DNA from: Acidobacteriaceae bacterium
GTDB lineage: Bacteria; Acidobacteriota; Terriglobia; Terriglobales; Acidobacteriaceae
Reading direction: 5' to 3'
Assembly: GCA_025462885.1 (NCBI GenBank)
Contig: JAOAPN010000006.1
Location: forward strand, 248,001-312,000
Length of the DNA: 64,000 nt
The translations under genes were made by a program, and so were the position numbers. Positions 9,249-18,868 of the stretch are shown here, piece after piece. Numbering within the stretch: position 1 is the stretch's first letter; each line of letters begins with the position of its first letter. The notes under the pieces were generated by a model. It searched no databases, had not been told where the DNA came from, and was given only the letters and a program-made list of their open reading frames with translations.

Positions 9249-10472
9249 ATGAGCCTGAAAGCAAAAATAGAAGCCGTTATCTACGCGTCCGAAGAGCCTG
9301 TCACTCTTGCCCAGCTCGCTGGCCTTCTCGGCCACGAGGCGCAGGCCGAACTCGATCATCTTGACGCCGCCCAGCAAACCCTCAGCCTCGATGCCGCCGA
9401 AGCTGGCACTCCGGCCGAAGCCGGCGCGGAGAGCGACGCGGATGCTTCCGTCGACCAGGATGGCCTGAATCAAGAGATTCTCGCCGATGCCGAACCCCTG
9501 GCGGAAGCGAGTTCCGAAGCGTCCGCAGAGCCCGAGGCTTCCGAGGTTTCCGAATCTATCGTTGGAACTCCAGCCCTCGCAGAGCAGGGAAGCGAAGCCG
9601 ACTCCGAAGCGGCCGCCCAGAAATCCGCGAAGGCGAAGGACGATAAGGCTGAAAAAGAGAAGGCGCGTCGCCTCCGCGAGTACTTCCGCTCGATCCTGGA
9701 CTCGCTGATCGCCGACTACGCCGCGTCCGCCCGGGGCATCGAGATCCGCGAGGTCGCCGGTGGCTACCGCCTTTCGACCAAGCCGGAGTATCACGACGCC
9801 GTGCGCGGCTTCGTCAAATCCCTGAAGCCACCCCTGAAGCTTTCGCTCCAGGCGCTCGAGACGCTCGCCGTCGTGGCCTACAAGCAGCCAGTTACAGCTC
9901 CGGAGATCTCCGAGATCCGCGGAGTCGATACGGGAGGTGTGCTCGGCTCGTTGATGGCGCGCAAACTCGTCACTACGGCCGGCCGCAAACAGGTCATCGG
10001 CCGCCCAATACTTTATAAAACTACAAAGGATTTCCTCCTTCGCTTCGGGCTTAGGGACATTAATGAGCTTCCCAGCATCGAAGAGTTTGAGAAGATGGCC
10101 GGCGAGCTGGCAGATGCCGAACCCGTCCAGGAAGAGATACCGATGCAGCATGCCGAGACCGCCGGGGACACCCAGGCTCACCACGCTCCTGAATCCGCAA
10201 TGGATCTCGAACCCGAGCGCCACACGCATGCTCCGCAGGCCGATGGAAGTCCCGACGAAAGCGACAACCCTCTCGACGATCCGCTGGACGAGGACGACTC
10301 TGACGACGACAGCGCGAAGGATGACGAAAGCCCATTGCAGGACGACTTCAGTGACGTCCGCAGAGCGTCAGCGGATGCCGGCGAGACGACACAGAACTTA
10401 GTTGATACACCCGAAGGGGACAACGAGGATTTGCCCGATGCTCCCCTGAAGGCAGCCTCCGAGGATCTTTAG
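9249..10472 (+). CDS. scpB: Segregation and condensation protein B with long low-complexity insert and acidic tail
   Basis: MSLKAKIEAVIYASEEPVTLAQLAGLLG; LSLQALETLAVVAYKQPVTAPEISEIRGVD; GRPILYKTTKDFLLRFGLRDINELPSI. Confidence 0.92.
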   Translation: MSLKAKIEAVIYASEEPVTLAQLAGLLGHEAQAELDHLDAAQQTLSLDAAEAGTPAEAGAESDADASVDQDGLNQEILADAEPLAEASSEASAEPEASEVSESIVGTPALAEQGSEADSEAAAQKSAKAKDDKAEKEKARRLREYFRSILDSLIADYAASARGIEIREVAGGYRLSTKPEYHDAVRGFVKSLKPPLKLSLQALETLAVVAYKQPVTAPEISEIRGVDTGGVLGSLMARKLVTTAGRKQVIGRPILYKTTKDFLLRFGLRDINELPSIEEFEKMAGELADAEPVQEEIPMQHAETAGDTQAHHAPESAMDLEPERHTHAPQADGSPDESDNPLDDPLDEDDSDDDSAKDDESPLQDDFSDVRRASADAGETTQNLVDTPEGDNEDLPDAPLKAASEDL

Positions 10473-10545
10473 AAGCCTCCCGCCATCGACACGGACAAGC
10501 TCTAAGGTTGGACTGCATCGTCCGGTTCTGTCTCATCAAATAACA

Positions 10546-10585
10546 CCACGGGCCACTTTTCATCAAAAATGAGGAGTGCCCGTGG
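10546..10585 (+). terminator. Hairpin downstream of scpB
   Basis: CCACGGGCCACT ... AGTGCCCGTGG imperfect inverted repeat in the intergenic region. Confidence 0.4.
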
Positions 10586-10723
10586 GCTTGCTTTCAGGCG
10601 GCCGGCAGGCGATTTGGTTCTGCGGATACCCTCTCAGACTCCGCCCAGCTACAATCAAATGTAGAAGCACCTCAGCAGTACCCAGACCGCGACGAGCCGT
10701 TCCGCAGTCAGAAAGCTAAAATC

Positions 10724-11668
10724 ATGCCTCCCAAGCACTCCACTTCGACCCCTAAAGAAGACGCCCCTACGGGCGACCGTCTCCAGAAGATCCTCGCGCA
10801 AGCCGGGATTGCCTCCCGCCGCAAGGCCGAGGAGATCATCCTCGAAGGCCGCGTCCAGGTCAACGGAACCACCATCACCACGCTCGGCACCCGGCACGAC
10901 CTGACCCGTGACCATATCCGCGTCGATGGCAAGCTGCTGCATGGCCGCGAAGAGCAGCGCTACTACATGCTTAACAAACCGCGCGGCTACGTCACTACGC
11001 TCGTCGATCCGCAGCATCGCCCGACGGTGATGCAGTTGATGCAGCCCAAGTCTGGCCCCCACGGCGACCAGGTTCGCCTGTATCCCGTCGGACGCCTCGA
11101 CTACCTCTCCGAGGGGCTGTTGCTGATGACCAACGACGGCGACCTCGCGAATTCGCTCTCGAAGGCTGCTGCCGGGGTCGAAAAGACCTACCTGGTCAAA
11201 GTCTCCGGACAGCCTCCTGCGTCGGGGATCGATCAGATCCGGCGCGGCATCATGATCGATCGCGGCCGTCTGGATGAGATTCGCTCCGGCCGCCGCGACC
11301 GCATCATCACCGCTCCTGCGCAGGTCGAGCTCGTCCGTGGCGGCGACAATCCCTGGTATCAACTCACCCTCATCGAAGGTCGCAATCGCCAGCTGCGCAA
11401 GATGTTTGAGGAGATCGGCCATCACGTCGAGAAGATCCGGCGCATCGGCTACGGAGCCCTTCGGCTCGATGTTCCTCCAGGCGAGTTCCGTGAGCTTACT
11501 CCAGGAGAAGTTCAGGCCCTGGATCGCGCCGCCAAGGGTAAGAAGGTTGTCCCCAAGGCCAAGCTCCCCGAGTACGCGCAGCTCAAAGCGCCCGTCAAAA
11601 AGCGGTCGGCACCTGCTCGCCGGACCTTCGCTTCCAAGGCGTCTCCGAGCCGCCGTCCTAACGCGTAA
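10724..11668 (+). CDS. rluB: rRNA pseudouridine synthase, RsuA/RluB family
   Basis: S4-like N-terminus (LQKILAQAGIASRRKAEEII), VGRLDYLSEGLLLMTNDGDLA. Confidence 0.9.
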   Translation: MPPKHSTSTPKEDAPTGDRLQKILAQAGIASRRKAEEIILEGRVQVNGTTITTLGTRHDLTRDHIRVDGKLLHGREEQRYYMLNKPRGYVTTLVDPQHRPTVMQLMQPKSGPHGDQVRLYPVGRLDYLSEGLLLMTNDGDLANSLSKAAAGVEKTYLVKVSGQPPASGIDQIRRGIMIDRGRLDEIRSGRRDRIITAPAQVELVRGGDNPWYQLTLIEGRNRQLRKMFEEIGHHVEKIRRIGYGALRLDVPPGEFRELTPGEVQALDRAAKGKKVVPKAKLPEYAQLKAPVKKRSAPARRTFASKASPSRRPNA

Positions 11669-11901
11669 AGTCAACCCATCGACACGCTGGCAAACTCCGC
11701 GATCCATCCCGGTCGCGGAGGCCGGATAGATCGAAAGATATTGGGGCTCTATGTTGCCTGTGCTACATAGAGCATTGTGGCGCATTCTTTGCAAATAAAA
11801 CATTTCAAAGTTTTTATGGGGCAGGTACACGTCCTGTAACTGCTGTGCAAGCGCGCTTGACACCTCTCCTTCGCAAAGCCAAAAATACTCCTGCAATTCA
11901 C

Positions 11902-12438
11902 ATGACGCCCGATGACAATCGGAAGCGGCGAGCATCCAATGAACTGCAAAGGAGCAACACCGTGGCAATGGAAAAGGCTGTATTTGGAGCAGGATGTTTT
12001 TGGGGCGTAGAAGCCCGCTTCAGCGAAATAACAGGTGTCATCGATACGGCCGCAGGATACGCAGGCGGCGACCTCGAACACCCCACTTATAAAGAAGTCT
12101 GTACGGACCGCACTGGCCATGCGGAGGTAGTAGAAGTGACCTTCGATAACAGCCGTCTCAGCTACGACGCGCTTCTCGACATCTTCTTCAGCCTGCACGA
12201 TCCCACGCAGGTGAATCGCCAGGGACCCGATTACGGATCGCAGTACCGCAGCGTCATCTTCTCCCGTTCAGCAGAGCAGTTCGCTCAGGGGCGCGCTCGT
12301 ATCGCAGAGCTCAACGCCTCCGGGATGTATCGTCAACCCATCGCGACGCAGGTCCTCCCCCACTCGACTTTTTGGAGGGGGGAGGAGTACCACCAGAAAT
12401 ATCTGGAAAAGCGCGGCATGGTGAGCTGTCACATCTAA
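11902..12438 (+). CDS. msrA: Peptide-methionine (S)-S-oxide reductase
   Basis: GAGCFWGVEARF catalytic motif, YxxVCTDRTGHAEVVEV, GPDYGSQYRSVIF; the listed ORF start at 11845 is likely too early. Confidence 0.92.
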   Translation: MTPDDNRKRRASNELQRSNTVAMEKAVFGAGCFWGVEARFSEITGVIDTAAGYAGGDLEHPTYKEVCTDRTGHAEVVEVTFDNSRLSYDALLDIFFSLHDPTQVNRQGPDYGSQYRSVIFSRSAEQFAQGRARIAELNASGMYRQPIATQVLPHSTFWRGEEYHQKYLEKRGMVSCHI

Positions 12439-12457
12439 AACATGAGTCGGATAATGC

Positions 12458-12488
12458 AAGGGCAAGGCTGTGAAGCCTTGCCCTTTTC
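12458..12488. terminator. Bidirectional terminator between convergent msrA and flippase genes
   Basis: AAGGGCAAGGCT-gtga-AGCCTTGCCCTT followed by TT. Confidence 0.8.
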
Positions 12489-13845
12489 ATGCGCCCTGAA
12501 TCTCGCGAGGTTTCAAGAGAAATCCTCGAACAGAGACGTAGGAATGCGCTGTCAGATAGCAAAAGCTGGAAACGAGACTCAGCATGACGGCCTCACGCGT
12601 GGTCCTGACCCCAATCAGGATCACATAGGCAATCTGTACGCCAAGCAGAAGAACAATCTCAACCATGCTACCGCTCCAGAACACCCACTTTCTGGCCCGG
12701 TTTATGATCCAGATCAGACCAGCAATGTAATTCATGCACGCCGAGAGTACGACCCATCCCACGATCGAGCCGAGGCCCGCGTACTTCGCTCCAAGAAGCC
12801 ATAAAAACGCTCCCGGCCATTTGAATGCGATCAAGACAACCGGAAGGCCGACAAGAGAGGCTAAAGCGACGAACCCCAGAAAAATGGGTAGCAGTTGCTT
12901 CCGCTTCAGCCGTGCGATGTAAGGCTCAACCACGATCAGGTTGAAGGTCATCAGGACCGCGAAGAGTTGTCCAATGCGGCCCAGAGCAGCCACCTCCGCG
13001 ATATAAACTGTTCCGCCAAAGATACTGATCAGGAATAGAGTGATCTGCGCCTGGAAGGCCGCGAAGATGATTGCAGGGGCGGCAGGAAGGATGTAGTGGA
13101 TCAACTCCCGGTCGGTGACGGGATCATCCTGCTCGGGCCACTCATGATACGGCTGGCTCGCTTTGGCAAGCAGACTTGCGTTCAGGGTGACGTTCAGGGC
13201 ACTTAGCACTGCAGCGGTCCAGGCATTCAATCCACCGCCAAAGGCAAGCCCGATATAGGCTACGAGTCGGCCCAACCCGGTGGCAACCTGCGGAACGTAG
13301 TATGCGCGAAGCCGTCCAAAGATCAGCAGCGGTGCAGAATAGTAGGAGAAGCGTCCACTGGAATAAAGCGCCAGAAGAACGGATGCCAGCAGCATGAACT
13401 GGGTCGTCCAACTCCAATGCTGCTTATGCATGATGGCGAGGAACGAGAGGATGGCTACCGGAGCCAGCATCCAGAAGGCACGGTCTCGCAGATGTTTCGC
13501 GGAGCGCACATATCGACCGACCAGCGCACGATCGTCTCTCCGATCCGCCACCATCGGAATGATGGTGCTCGCGAACCCCATATCCATCAGCGTCGTGAAC
13601 ACCGCTTGAAAGCCCGTGGCAAGACCAAACTGAGCATAGGCTTCCACACTGAGCGTTCGGACCAAAAGCAAGCCCGCCAAGATACTCACGCCCTGCGCTG
13701 CGCCTTGACCCAGGAAGAAGCCGGTGAGGACGCGCACGATACGGCGTCCTCGACTCCGAATCATCCTGGGTGGCACGGGAGGCGGAGGATCGGGCGGCAA
13801 TGGTTCGCCGTGAAAGTCGCCTAACTCGGTTTGAACTATCGCCAT
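12487..13845 (-). CDS. Polysaccharide flippase (MATE/Wzx-like) multispanning membrane protein
   Basis: ~12 hydrophobic segments, genomic context with glycosyltransferases. Confidence 0.75.
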   Translation of the reverse strand: MAIVQTELGDFHGEPLPPDPPPPVPPRMIRSRGRRIVRVLTGFFLGQGAAQGVSILAGLLLVRTLSVEAYAQFGLATGFQAVFTTLMDMGFASTIIPMVADRRDDRALVGRYVRSAKHLRDRAFWMLAPVAILSFLAIMHKQHWSWTTQFMLLASVLLALYSSGRFSYYSAPLLIFGRLRAYYVPQVATGLGRLVAYIGLAFGGGLNAWTAAVLSALNVTLNASLLAKASQPYHEWPEQDDPVTDRELIHYILPAAPAIIFAAFQAQITLFLISIFGGTVYIAEVAALGRIGQLFAVLMTFNLIVVEPYIARLKRKQLLPIFLGFVALASLVGLPVVLIAFKWPGAFLWLLGAKYAGLGSIVGWVVLSACMNYIAGLIWIINRARKWVFWSGSMVEIVLLLGVQIAYVILIGVRTTREAVMLSLVSSFCYLTAHSYVSVRGFLLKPREIQGA

Positions 13846-13875
13846 GACGTCGATTTTAGAGGAATGGGGGCGAAC

Positions 13876-14784
13876 CTACTCCTGCCGCGAAGTCGGCTCT
13901 AAAAGCCACTGGTCCGGCAGAAGATCGGGGTAGTGACTTTCGGGCTTAAGAAGCCAATGCTTTGGGGCGAAGACCATCTTGTCCGGACTCGCGTTCAACC
14001 ACGCTCCCCACCAGGAGAATGTGCTGTTTGCAATGATGTGATGGCGGCACGAAGACATCAGCCGCAGGTCTTCGTGCGAAGAGGCAACGTCATTATGAGA
14101 TACAAAGAATGCATCCTTGCCGAGTTTCAAATGCTCCCTGGCGTATGCAATGTCATCCGAGAAGACAAAGAAGGTGGGATTGCCAAGTCGCTCCCTCATG
14201 GTCGAAATCGCACGTTCATAGTAATCCAGAGGCAAGGCAATGTTTCCTTCTGCTGCGAGCGTAAAGTCGCCTCGCCTCATATGCAGCGAGACCGGGTTCT
14301 CGCTGCGTTCTATCTGGCGCAGAATTTCAAGGTTCTTCCCCTGGGGTGAGTCCCGGAATCGAAATTCCTCCCGAAGTTCGTCGGCAACTTCATCGACTAT
14401 GCGGTGCGTTTGCCAGTAGCCCACAAGGTAGAGCGTTTTCACCTCGTCACTGAGTGGCAGGTCCTTAAGGAATTGATAGCGTTGCGAAGCGTTTTCGCTG
14501 ACTACCTGGATCTTCAGGGCGCTTTTCAGTAGATCCGTTACAGGTCTGATCCAGTGCTTACGCGCCAGCATGATGCGATCGAAGGGCGAGATTTCGGCGG
14601 CCACCACTTGCATTGCGAGGTGCGACATCATGTAGGGTCTTGGATAACCGTGCGAGACAGCACGACGTGGCGGGTCGATAGCCAGTCTCATTTGCGCTCC
14701 GTAGCGCCTGGAGTAATATCGCCCGGCGGCGTATTGAAAGAGTTGGTTTCCAAGGCCACTGAACTGCCGCACTATGATCTGCAT
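13876..14784 (-). CDS. Alpha-1,2-fucosyltransferase-like (GT11)
   Basis: GLGNQLFQYAAGR N-terminal motif; SLHMRRGDF; ANSTFSWWGAWLN. Confidence 0.9.
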   Translation of the reverse strand: MQIIVRQFSGLGNQLFQYAAGRYYSRRYGAQMRLAIDPPRRAVSHGYPRPYMMSHLAMQVVAAEISPFDRIMLARKHWIRPVTDLLKSALKIQVVSENASQRYQFLKDLPLSDEVKTLYLVGYWQTHRIVDEVADELREEFRFRDSPQGKNLEILRQIERSENPVSLHMRRGDFTLAAEGNIALPLDYYERAISTMRERLGNPTFFVFSDDIAYAREHLKLGKDAFFVSHNDVASSHEDLRLMSSCRHHIIANSTFSWWGAWLNASPDKMVFAPKHWLLKPESHYPDLLPDQWLLEPTSRQE

Positions 14785-14846
14785 CTCAAGCCTTTAGGTG
14801 CGGTCTTCATTCCAGGTTTAGCCATCGTAGAACGTTTCAATTCCTC

Positions 14847-15767
14847 TTACCGAGTGAATTCAAAGAGGCCGCACGCCATTTCGCTCTGAGGCATTGACAG
14901 AGGGTCACAATTCTCATGGAGGGATCCATCGTCTGCGACGAAGGAGAACGACACCAGTTTCAGCTCGGAGAAACGCTCCAAAATAGTCTGGGGTGCAAAC
15001 ACTCGATGCGCGTTGAACTCTACACGCTCCCGTCCTACAGGGACAGAGAAGTAAAGCCGTCCGTCCGGAGCCAGAACTCGCTGCAAGGAGCTCATGAATT
15101 TGAAATAGGCATGCGGATCGATGGGGTCAGTATAGCGTCCTAATCCGAAGTGCTCGGCAACATGCAGCGAGGAGAGCGAAGCGATACTCCCGCTGGTCAG
15201 GTTCGCAAGTTCGGCGGCGTCGTCCTGCAGAAAGGTAAGTCCGCGAATATCGCTCTCCAGGGGACGAATGTCGACCACAGCCACCGGCATGAAGACCAGC
15301 AAATGCGCGATGAAACCGTCCGTGCGTGATCCGATGTCCAGGTGCCGTTCCGGGCGGCGTTCAAAGATCTTGCGCGCTGCCCAGAGATCCTGATGAAAGT
15401 AATGTCCCTCTGCGATGCCTGCTCCGGCGTCCATATCGGTCAAAATAGGAAAGGCGTCGCGCAAGCTGAATTGAAACGATGGCAGATCGTTCATCGCACG
15501 ATAGCGCCGCAGCGTCCGAAGATAGGCCGGCATCGCCTTGAGGCTTCGGAGCAGCACTCTCGGTTGAAACCCGGTGAAGTAGCTCTGTTTGCTGCGAAGA
15601 GAGTCGATCACCGTCTCATCCTCCCATCTCCGAACGTATTCCGACAAGTTCCCCGCTGTATTCCGGCAGATATACTTATGGCGCAGGTAAGAATCAGCAT
15701 TCAGCAGAGGACATTTAAGTGGTGAGCGATACGCCCGGCACGGACAGCTTGTCGTCGTCCACGGCAC
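14847..15767 (-). CDS. DUF268/SAM-methyltransferase-like protein
   Basis: HLDIGSRTDGFIAHLL...SLSSLHVAEHFGLGRYTDPIDPHAYFKFMSSLQRVLAPDGRLYFSVPVG; true start probably downstream because the 5' end overlaps the divergent GT2 gene. Confidence 0.75.
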   Translation of the reverse strand: MPWTTTSCPCRAYRSPLKCPLLNADSYLRHKYICRNTAGNLSEYVRRWEDETVIDSLRSKQSYFTGFQPRVLLRSLKAMPAYLRTLRRYRAMNDLPSFQFSLRDAFPILTDMDAGAGIAEGHYFHQDLWAARKIFERRPERHLDIGSRTDGFIAHLLVFMPVAVVDIRPLESDIRGLTFLQDDAAELANLTSGSIASLSSLHVAEHFGLGRYTDPIDPHAYFKFMSSLQRVLAPDGRLYFSVPVGRERVEFNAHRVFAPQTILERFSELKLVSFSFVADDGSLHENCDPLSMPQSEMACGLFEFTR

Positions 15768-16729
15768 CCCGATCAGTTTGCGTCGTCATCCCCACGTATA
15801 ACCGGGTGCAGGCTCTCCTCACCTGCCTCCAGCATCTTGAACGACAGACGTGGACAGACTTCGAGGTCTTTGTCGTCGACGATGGCTCGACCGACTCCAC
15901 AGTTGCTGAGATAGAGCACTATCGCCAACATACGCCTCTCCAACTTCGCTTCCTGCATCAGCGGAACAGTGGCCCGGCGCGTGCCCGAAACCTTGCAATC
16001 TCCCTCACCGAATCTCCTTTGTGCATCATCATCGGGGACGATATCTTTCCTTCGCCGGACTTCGTGAAAGTCCACCATGACTTTCATCATCGGAGGCCGG
16101 ACCTGTATGCCGCAGGTCTGGGGCTTACCCGCTGGAGCGAGACCGGGCAGGTCGTCACACCATTTATGCGTTGGCTCGATACTAGCCAGATGCAGTTTGG
16201 CTACGAGGCCCTCATGAAGGGCAGTCTCAAGCCCAACTGGCTCCATTTCTATACCAGTAATATCTCGTTGAAGACTGAGGCCTTGCACCTCAACCCCTTC
16301 AACGAGCTCTTCACCAAAGCGGCCATGGAAGATCTCGAACTCGGCTATCGCATGGAGCGCGAGCACCAACTCAGCATCGTCCTGTTGCCAGATGCCCTCG
16401 CTCATCATCTTCACCCCACTTCTTTCCTGCAGGGCTGCAAGCGCATGCAGGGAGTGGGATTCGCAGCCCACCTGTTCCACGAGCTATGGCCGGAGCATGT
16501 TCCCCCGGACAGCATGGGGCGTCGCGTTCGCGACATACTCTGCCGGTATCCCGTGCCGCTCAAACCTCTTACGGCTTTAACCGACGTGTGGACCCGTTTC
16601 CAGTGCCCCAATCCACTGCTCCGCCGAGTGCTGGAATATCACAGCGGCGTGGGCTATCGCGCGCGCCACCCTCGTTGCCAGGAATCCTTCTCGAAGCGGG
16701 AGTACTGCGGAGTAGCCTCGGAGCACTGA
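15719..16729 (+). CDS. Glycosyltransferase family 2
   Basis: CVVIPTYNRVQALLTCLQHLERQTWTDFEVFVVDDGSTDST. Confidence 0.92.
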   Translation: MVSDTPGTDSLSSSTAPRSVCVVIPTYNRVQALLTCLQHLERQTWTDFEVFVVDDGSTDSTVAEIEHYRQHTPLQLRFLHQRNSGPARARNLAISLTESPLCIIIGDDIFPSPDFVKVHHDFHHRRPDLYAAGLGLTRWSETGQVVTPFMRWLDTSQMQFGYEALMKGSLKPNWLHFYTSNISLKTEALHLNPFNELFTKAAMEDLELGYRMEREHQLSIVLLPDALAHHLHPTSFLQGCKRMQGVGFAAHLFHELWPEHVPPDSMGRRVRDILCRYPVPLKPLTALTDVWTRFQCPNPLLRRVLEYHSGVGYRARHPRCQESFSKREYCGVASEH

Positions 16730-17072
16730 CGAGCGCCGATCTCTAAAATCTGTGCTATGCTGTACATGCATTCTGAAATACGAGTGCAGGCATCGCAGGC
16801 AAAGACTCCGTAGCGTCATCCCGGGTCTGGCCAGAGACTGCGATTCGCCTCACCACCGCACCCCTTCCCAAAGCAACATCCTAAGGAAGTCGCGCTGGTT
16901 GCTCTGGCTGGAAGGTTCGTCATCGGACGAGTCTCGCCGTGCAGCAGCAGCGCTTCGAAATCCCAAGCAATGCTGACTAGATAAATCTATGGTGCCCGCG
17001 AATGGGTACCCCTGCATCCCTCGCTGGTCGATAGCCCAGCACTGTGCCGTAACCACACCTAAAGGAAAACAC

Positions 17073-18641
17073 TTGAATTCCGCAACTCTTGAGCCGCAAA
17101 CAGAAGTAAAGAATGAAGTTCTGCACCAGAACCATACCGCTCCCCACGCAGCAACTCCCCAGGCAGCATCCGCCGAAGTTCTCAGCCCCAGCGGCCTTCC
17201 GCTCGTCGCTAACGTCCACTTCACGGACTTCAACATCTCCGATTCTCTGAAGAACCGCCTCACCAGCGCAGGCTTCACGCTGCCCACGCCCGTTCAGGCC
17301 AAGGCCATCCCGCCCGCGCTCGAAGGCGCTGACATCCTTGCCACTGCCTCCACCGGCACCGGCAAGACGCTCAGCTTCCTGATCCCGATGATTCAGCGGA
17401 TGGATGCCAACTCCGTCCCCAGCACCAAGGGCAAGCGCGGTCCTATCCGCGCGCTGATCCTGCTGCCGACGCGCGAACTTGCGATGCAGGTCCTAGAGGC
17501 CTACGCCAAGCTCGTCCCGGGCGCGAAGAATGATGCCGTGCTCGTCTGCGGTGGTCTCTCCGAGAACAACCAGCTCGATCAGCTCGACCGCGGCCCCCGC
17601 CTGGTCGTCGCCACGCCTGGCCGTCTCGAAGACTTCCTCCGTCGCCGTTCGATCAACATCAACTCCGTCGAAATGCTGGTCCTCGACGAAGTCGATCGCA
17701 TGCTGGACATGGGCTTCCTGCCCGCGATCCGCCGCATCGTCGGCGCGCTGCCGAAGACCCGCCAGACCATGTGCTACTCCGCGACGCTCGATGCCAACAT
17801 CCGCGAGATCGTCAAGGACTACGTCAGCAAGCCTGTTCGCATCGAGATCGGCACGACCTCCAAGCCGTCCGACCGCGTTGAGCTTCGCGTCTACACCGTC
17901 ATGCAGGACCAGAAGCTCGGCCTGCTCGACCAGATGCTGCGCGAAGAGGAAGGCACCTTCCTCGTCTTCTCGCGCACCAAGCATGGCGCCGACCGTATCT
18001 CGAAGAAGCTCGAAAAGCTCGGCCACGATGCTGACGTGATTCACGGCGATCGTAGCCAGTCGCAGCGCACTGCCGCTCTCAAGGGCTTTGCAAACGGCAA
18101 GCACCGCGTGCTCGTTGCGACCGACGTTGCAGCGCGTGGTATCGACGTCAACGACATTGCGCACGTCGTCAACTACGACCTGCCCAATGCCTCCGACGAC
18201 TTCGTTCACCGCATCGGCCGCACCGGTCGCGCCGGTAAGAAGGGCGTTGCTACGACCTTCGTCGCGCCGCAGGAGAAGTCCGACGCCCGCAAGCTCGAGC
18301 GCGAATTGAAGATCAAGTTCGAGTGGCGTGAAGCCGATAAGAACCTTGAGAAGGAACTCCGCAACCAGCCGGTCGACACCAACAAGGGTCAGGACCTGAT
18401 GCAGATGGAGACTCGTTCGTGGAAGGGCAACGACCCGATCACGGCCATGACCCCCAACCCCAGCCCTTACAAGTCGGCAGGCGGTGGAAATGGCAATGGC
18501 TTCCGTGGTCGCGGTGGTAACGGCGGCGGCGGTTTCGCTGGCGGTCGCAACGGTGGTGGCGGACGTCCCGGATCCAACGGACGTGCCAGCAGCAACCGTC
18601 CCGGCAGCAGCCGCTCTGGCCCGGCCCGTCGCGGTCAGTAA
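17073..18641 (+). CDS. DEAD-box RNA helicase (RhlE-like) with Gly/Arg-rich tail
   Basis: ASTGTGKT, LDEVDRMLDMGF (DEVD), SAT, HRIGRTGR motifs; likely TTG start at 17073 behind AAAGGA; the listed ORF begins at ATG 16989. Confidence 0.92.
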   Translation: MNSATLEPQTEVKNEVLHQNHTAPHAATPQAASAEVLSPSGLPLVANVHFTDFNISDSLKNRLTSAGFTLPTPVQAKAIPPALEGADILATASTGTGKTLSFLIPMIQRMDANSVPSTKGKRGPIRALILLPTRELAMQVLEAYAKLVPGAKNDAVLVCGGLSENNQLDQLDRGPRLVVATPGRLEDFLRRRSININSVEMLVLDEVDRMLDMGFLPAIRRIVGALPKTRQTMCYSATLDANIREIVKDYVSKPVRIEIGTTSKPSDRVELRVYTVMQDQKLGLLDQMLREEEGTFLVFSRTKHGADRISKKLEKLGHDADVIHGDRSQSQRTAALKGFANGKHRVLVATDVAARGIDVNDIAHVVNYDLPNASDDFVHRIGRTGRAGKKGVATTFVAPQEKSDARKLERELKIKFEWREADKNLEKELRNQPVDTNKGQDLMQMETRSWKGNDPITAMTPNPSPYKSAGGGNGNGFRGRGGNGGGGFAGGRNGGGGRPGSNGRASSNRPGSSRSGPARRGQ

Positions 18642-18679
18642 GCTCGTAACGAAGCTGTAGGCTTTGCGCTCTCAAAAGA

Positions 18680-18733
18680 AACTGCCGCGTCGCTCCGCAC
18701 GTCAACCAACGTCCCGAGTGCCGCGGCAGTTCT
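18680..18733 (+). terminator. Hairpin downstream of helicase
   Basis: AACTGCCGCG ... CGCGGCAGTT perfect 10-bp arms. Confidence 0.45.
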
Positions 18734-18868
18734 GTTTGCCGAAAGTCAGTCGCCGCTGGCCCTTACTTGACGCCCGGATTCTCCTTGGACATCTCCGTCC
18801 GACGCTCCTAGCGGCTTACAGACCGCAACAGCATCAGCATCCTATCCATGTAAGACTATTCGTATTTT

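Noticed and set aside
11746-11773. GCTCTATGT-N10-ACATAGAGC inverted repeat between rluB and msrA
   Set aside because: Real 9-bp inverted repeat, but single copy in an ordinary intergenic spacer with no supporting context; could be a terminator or chance.
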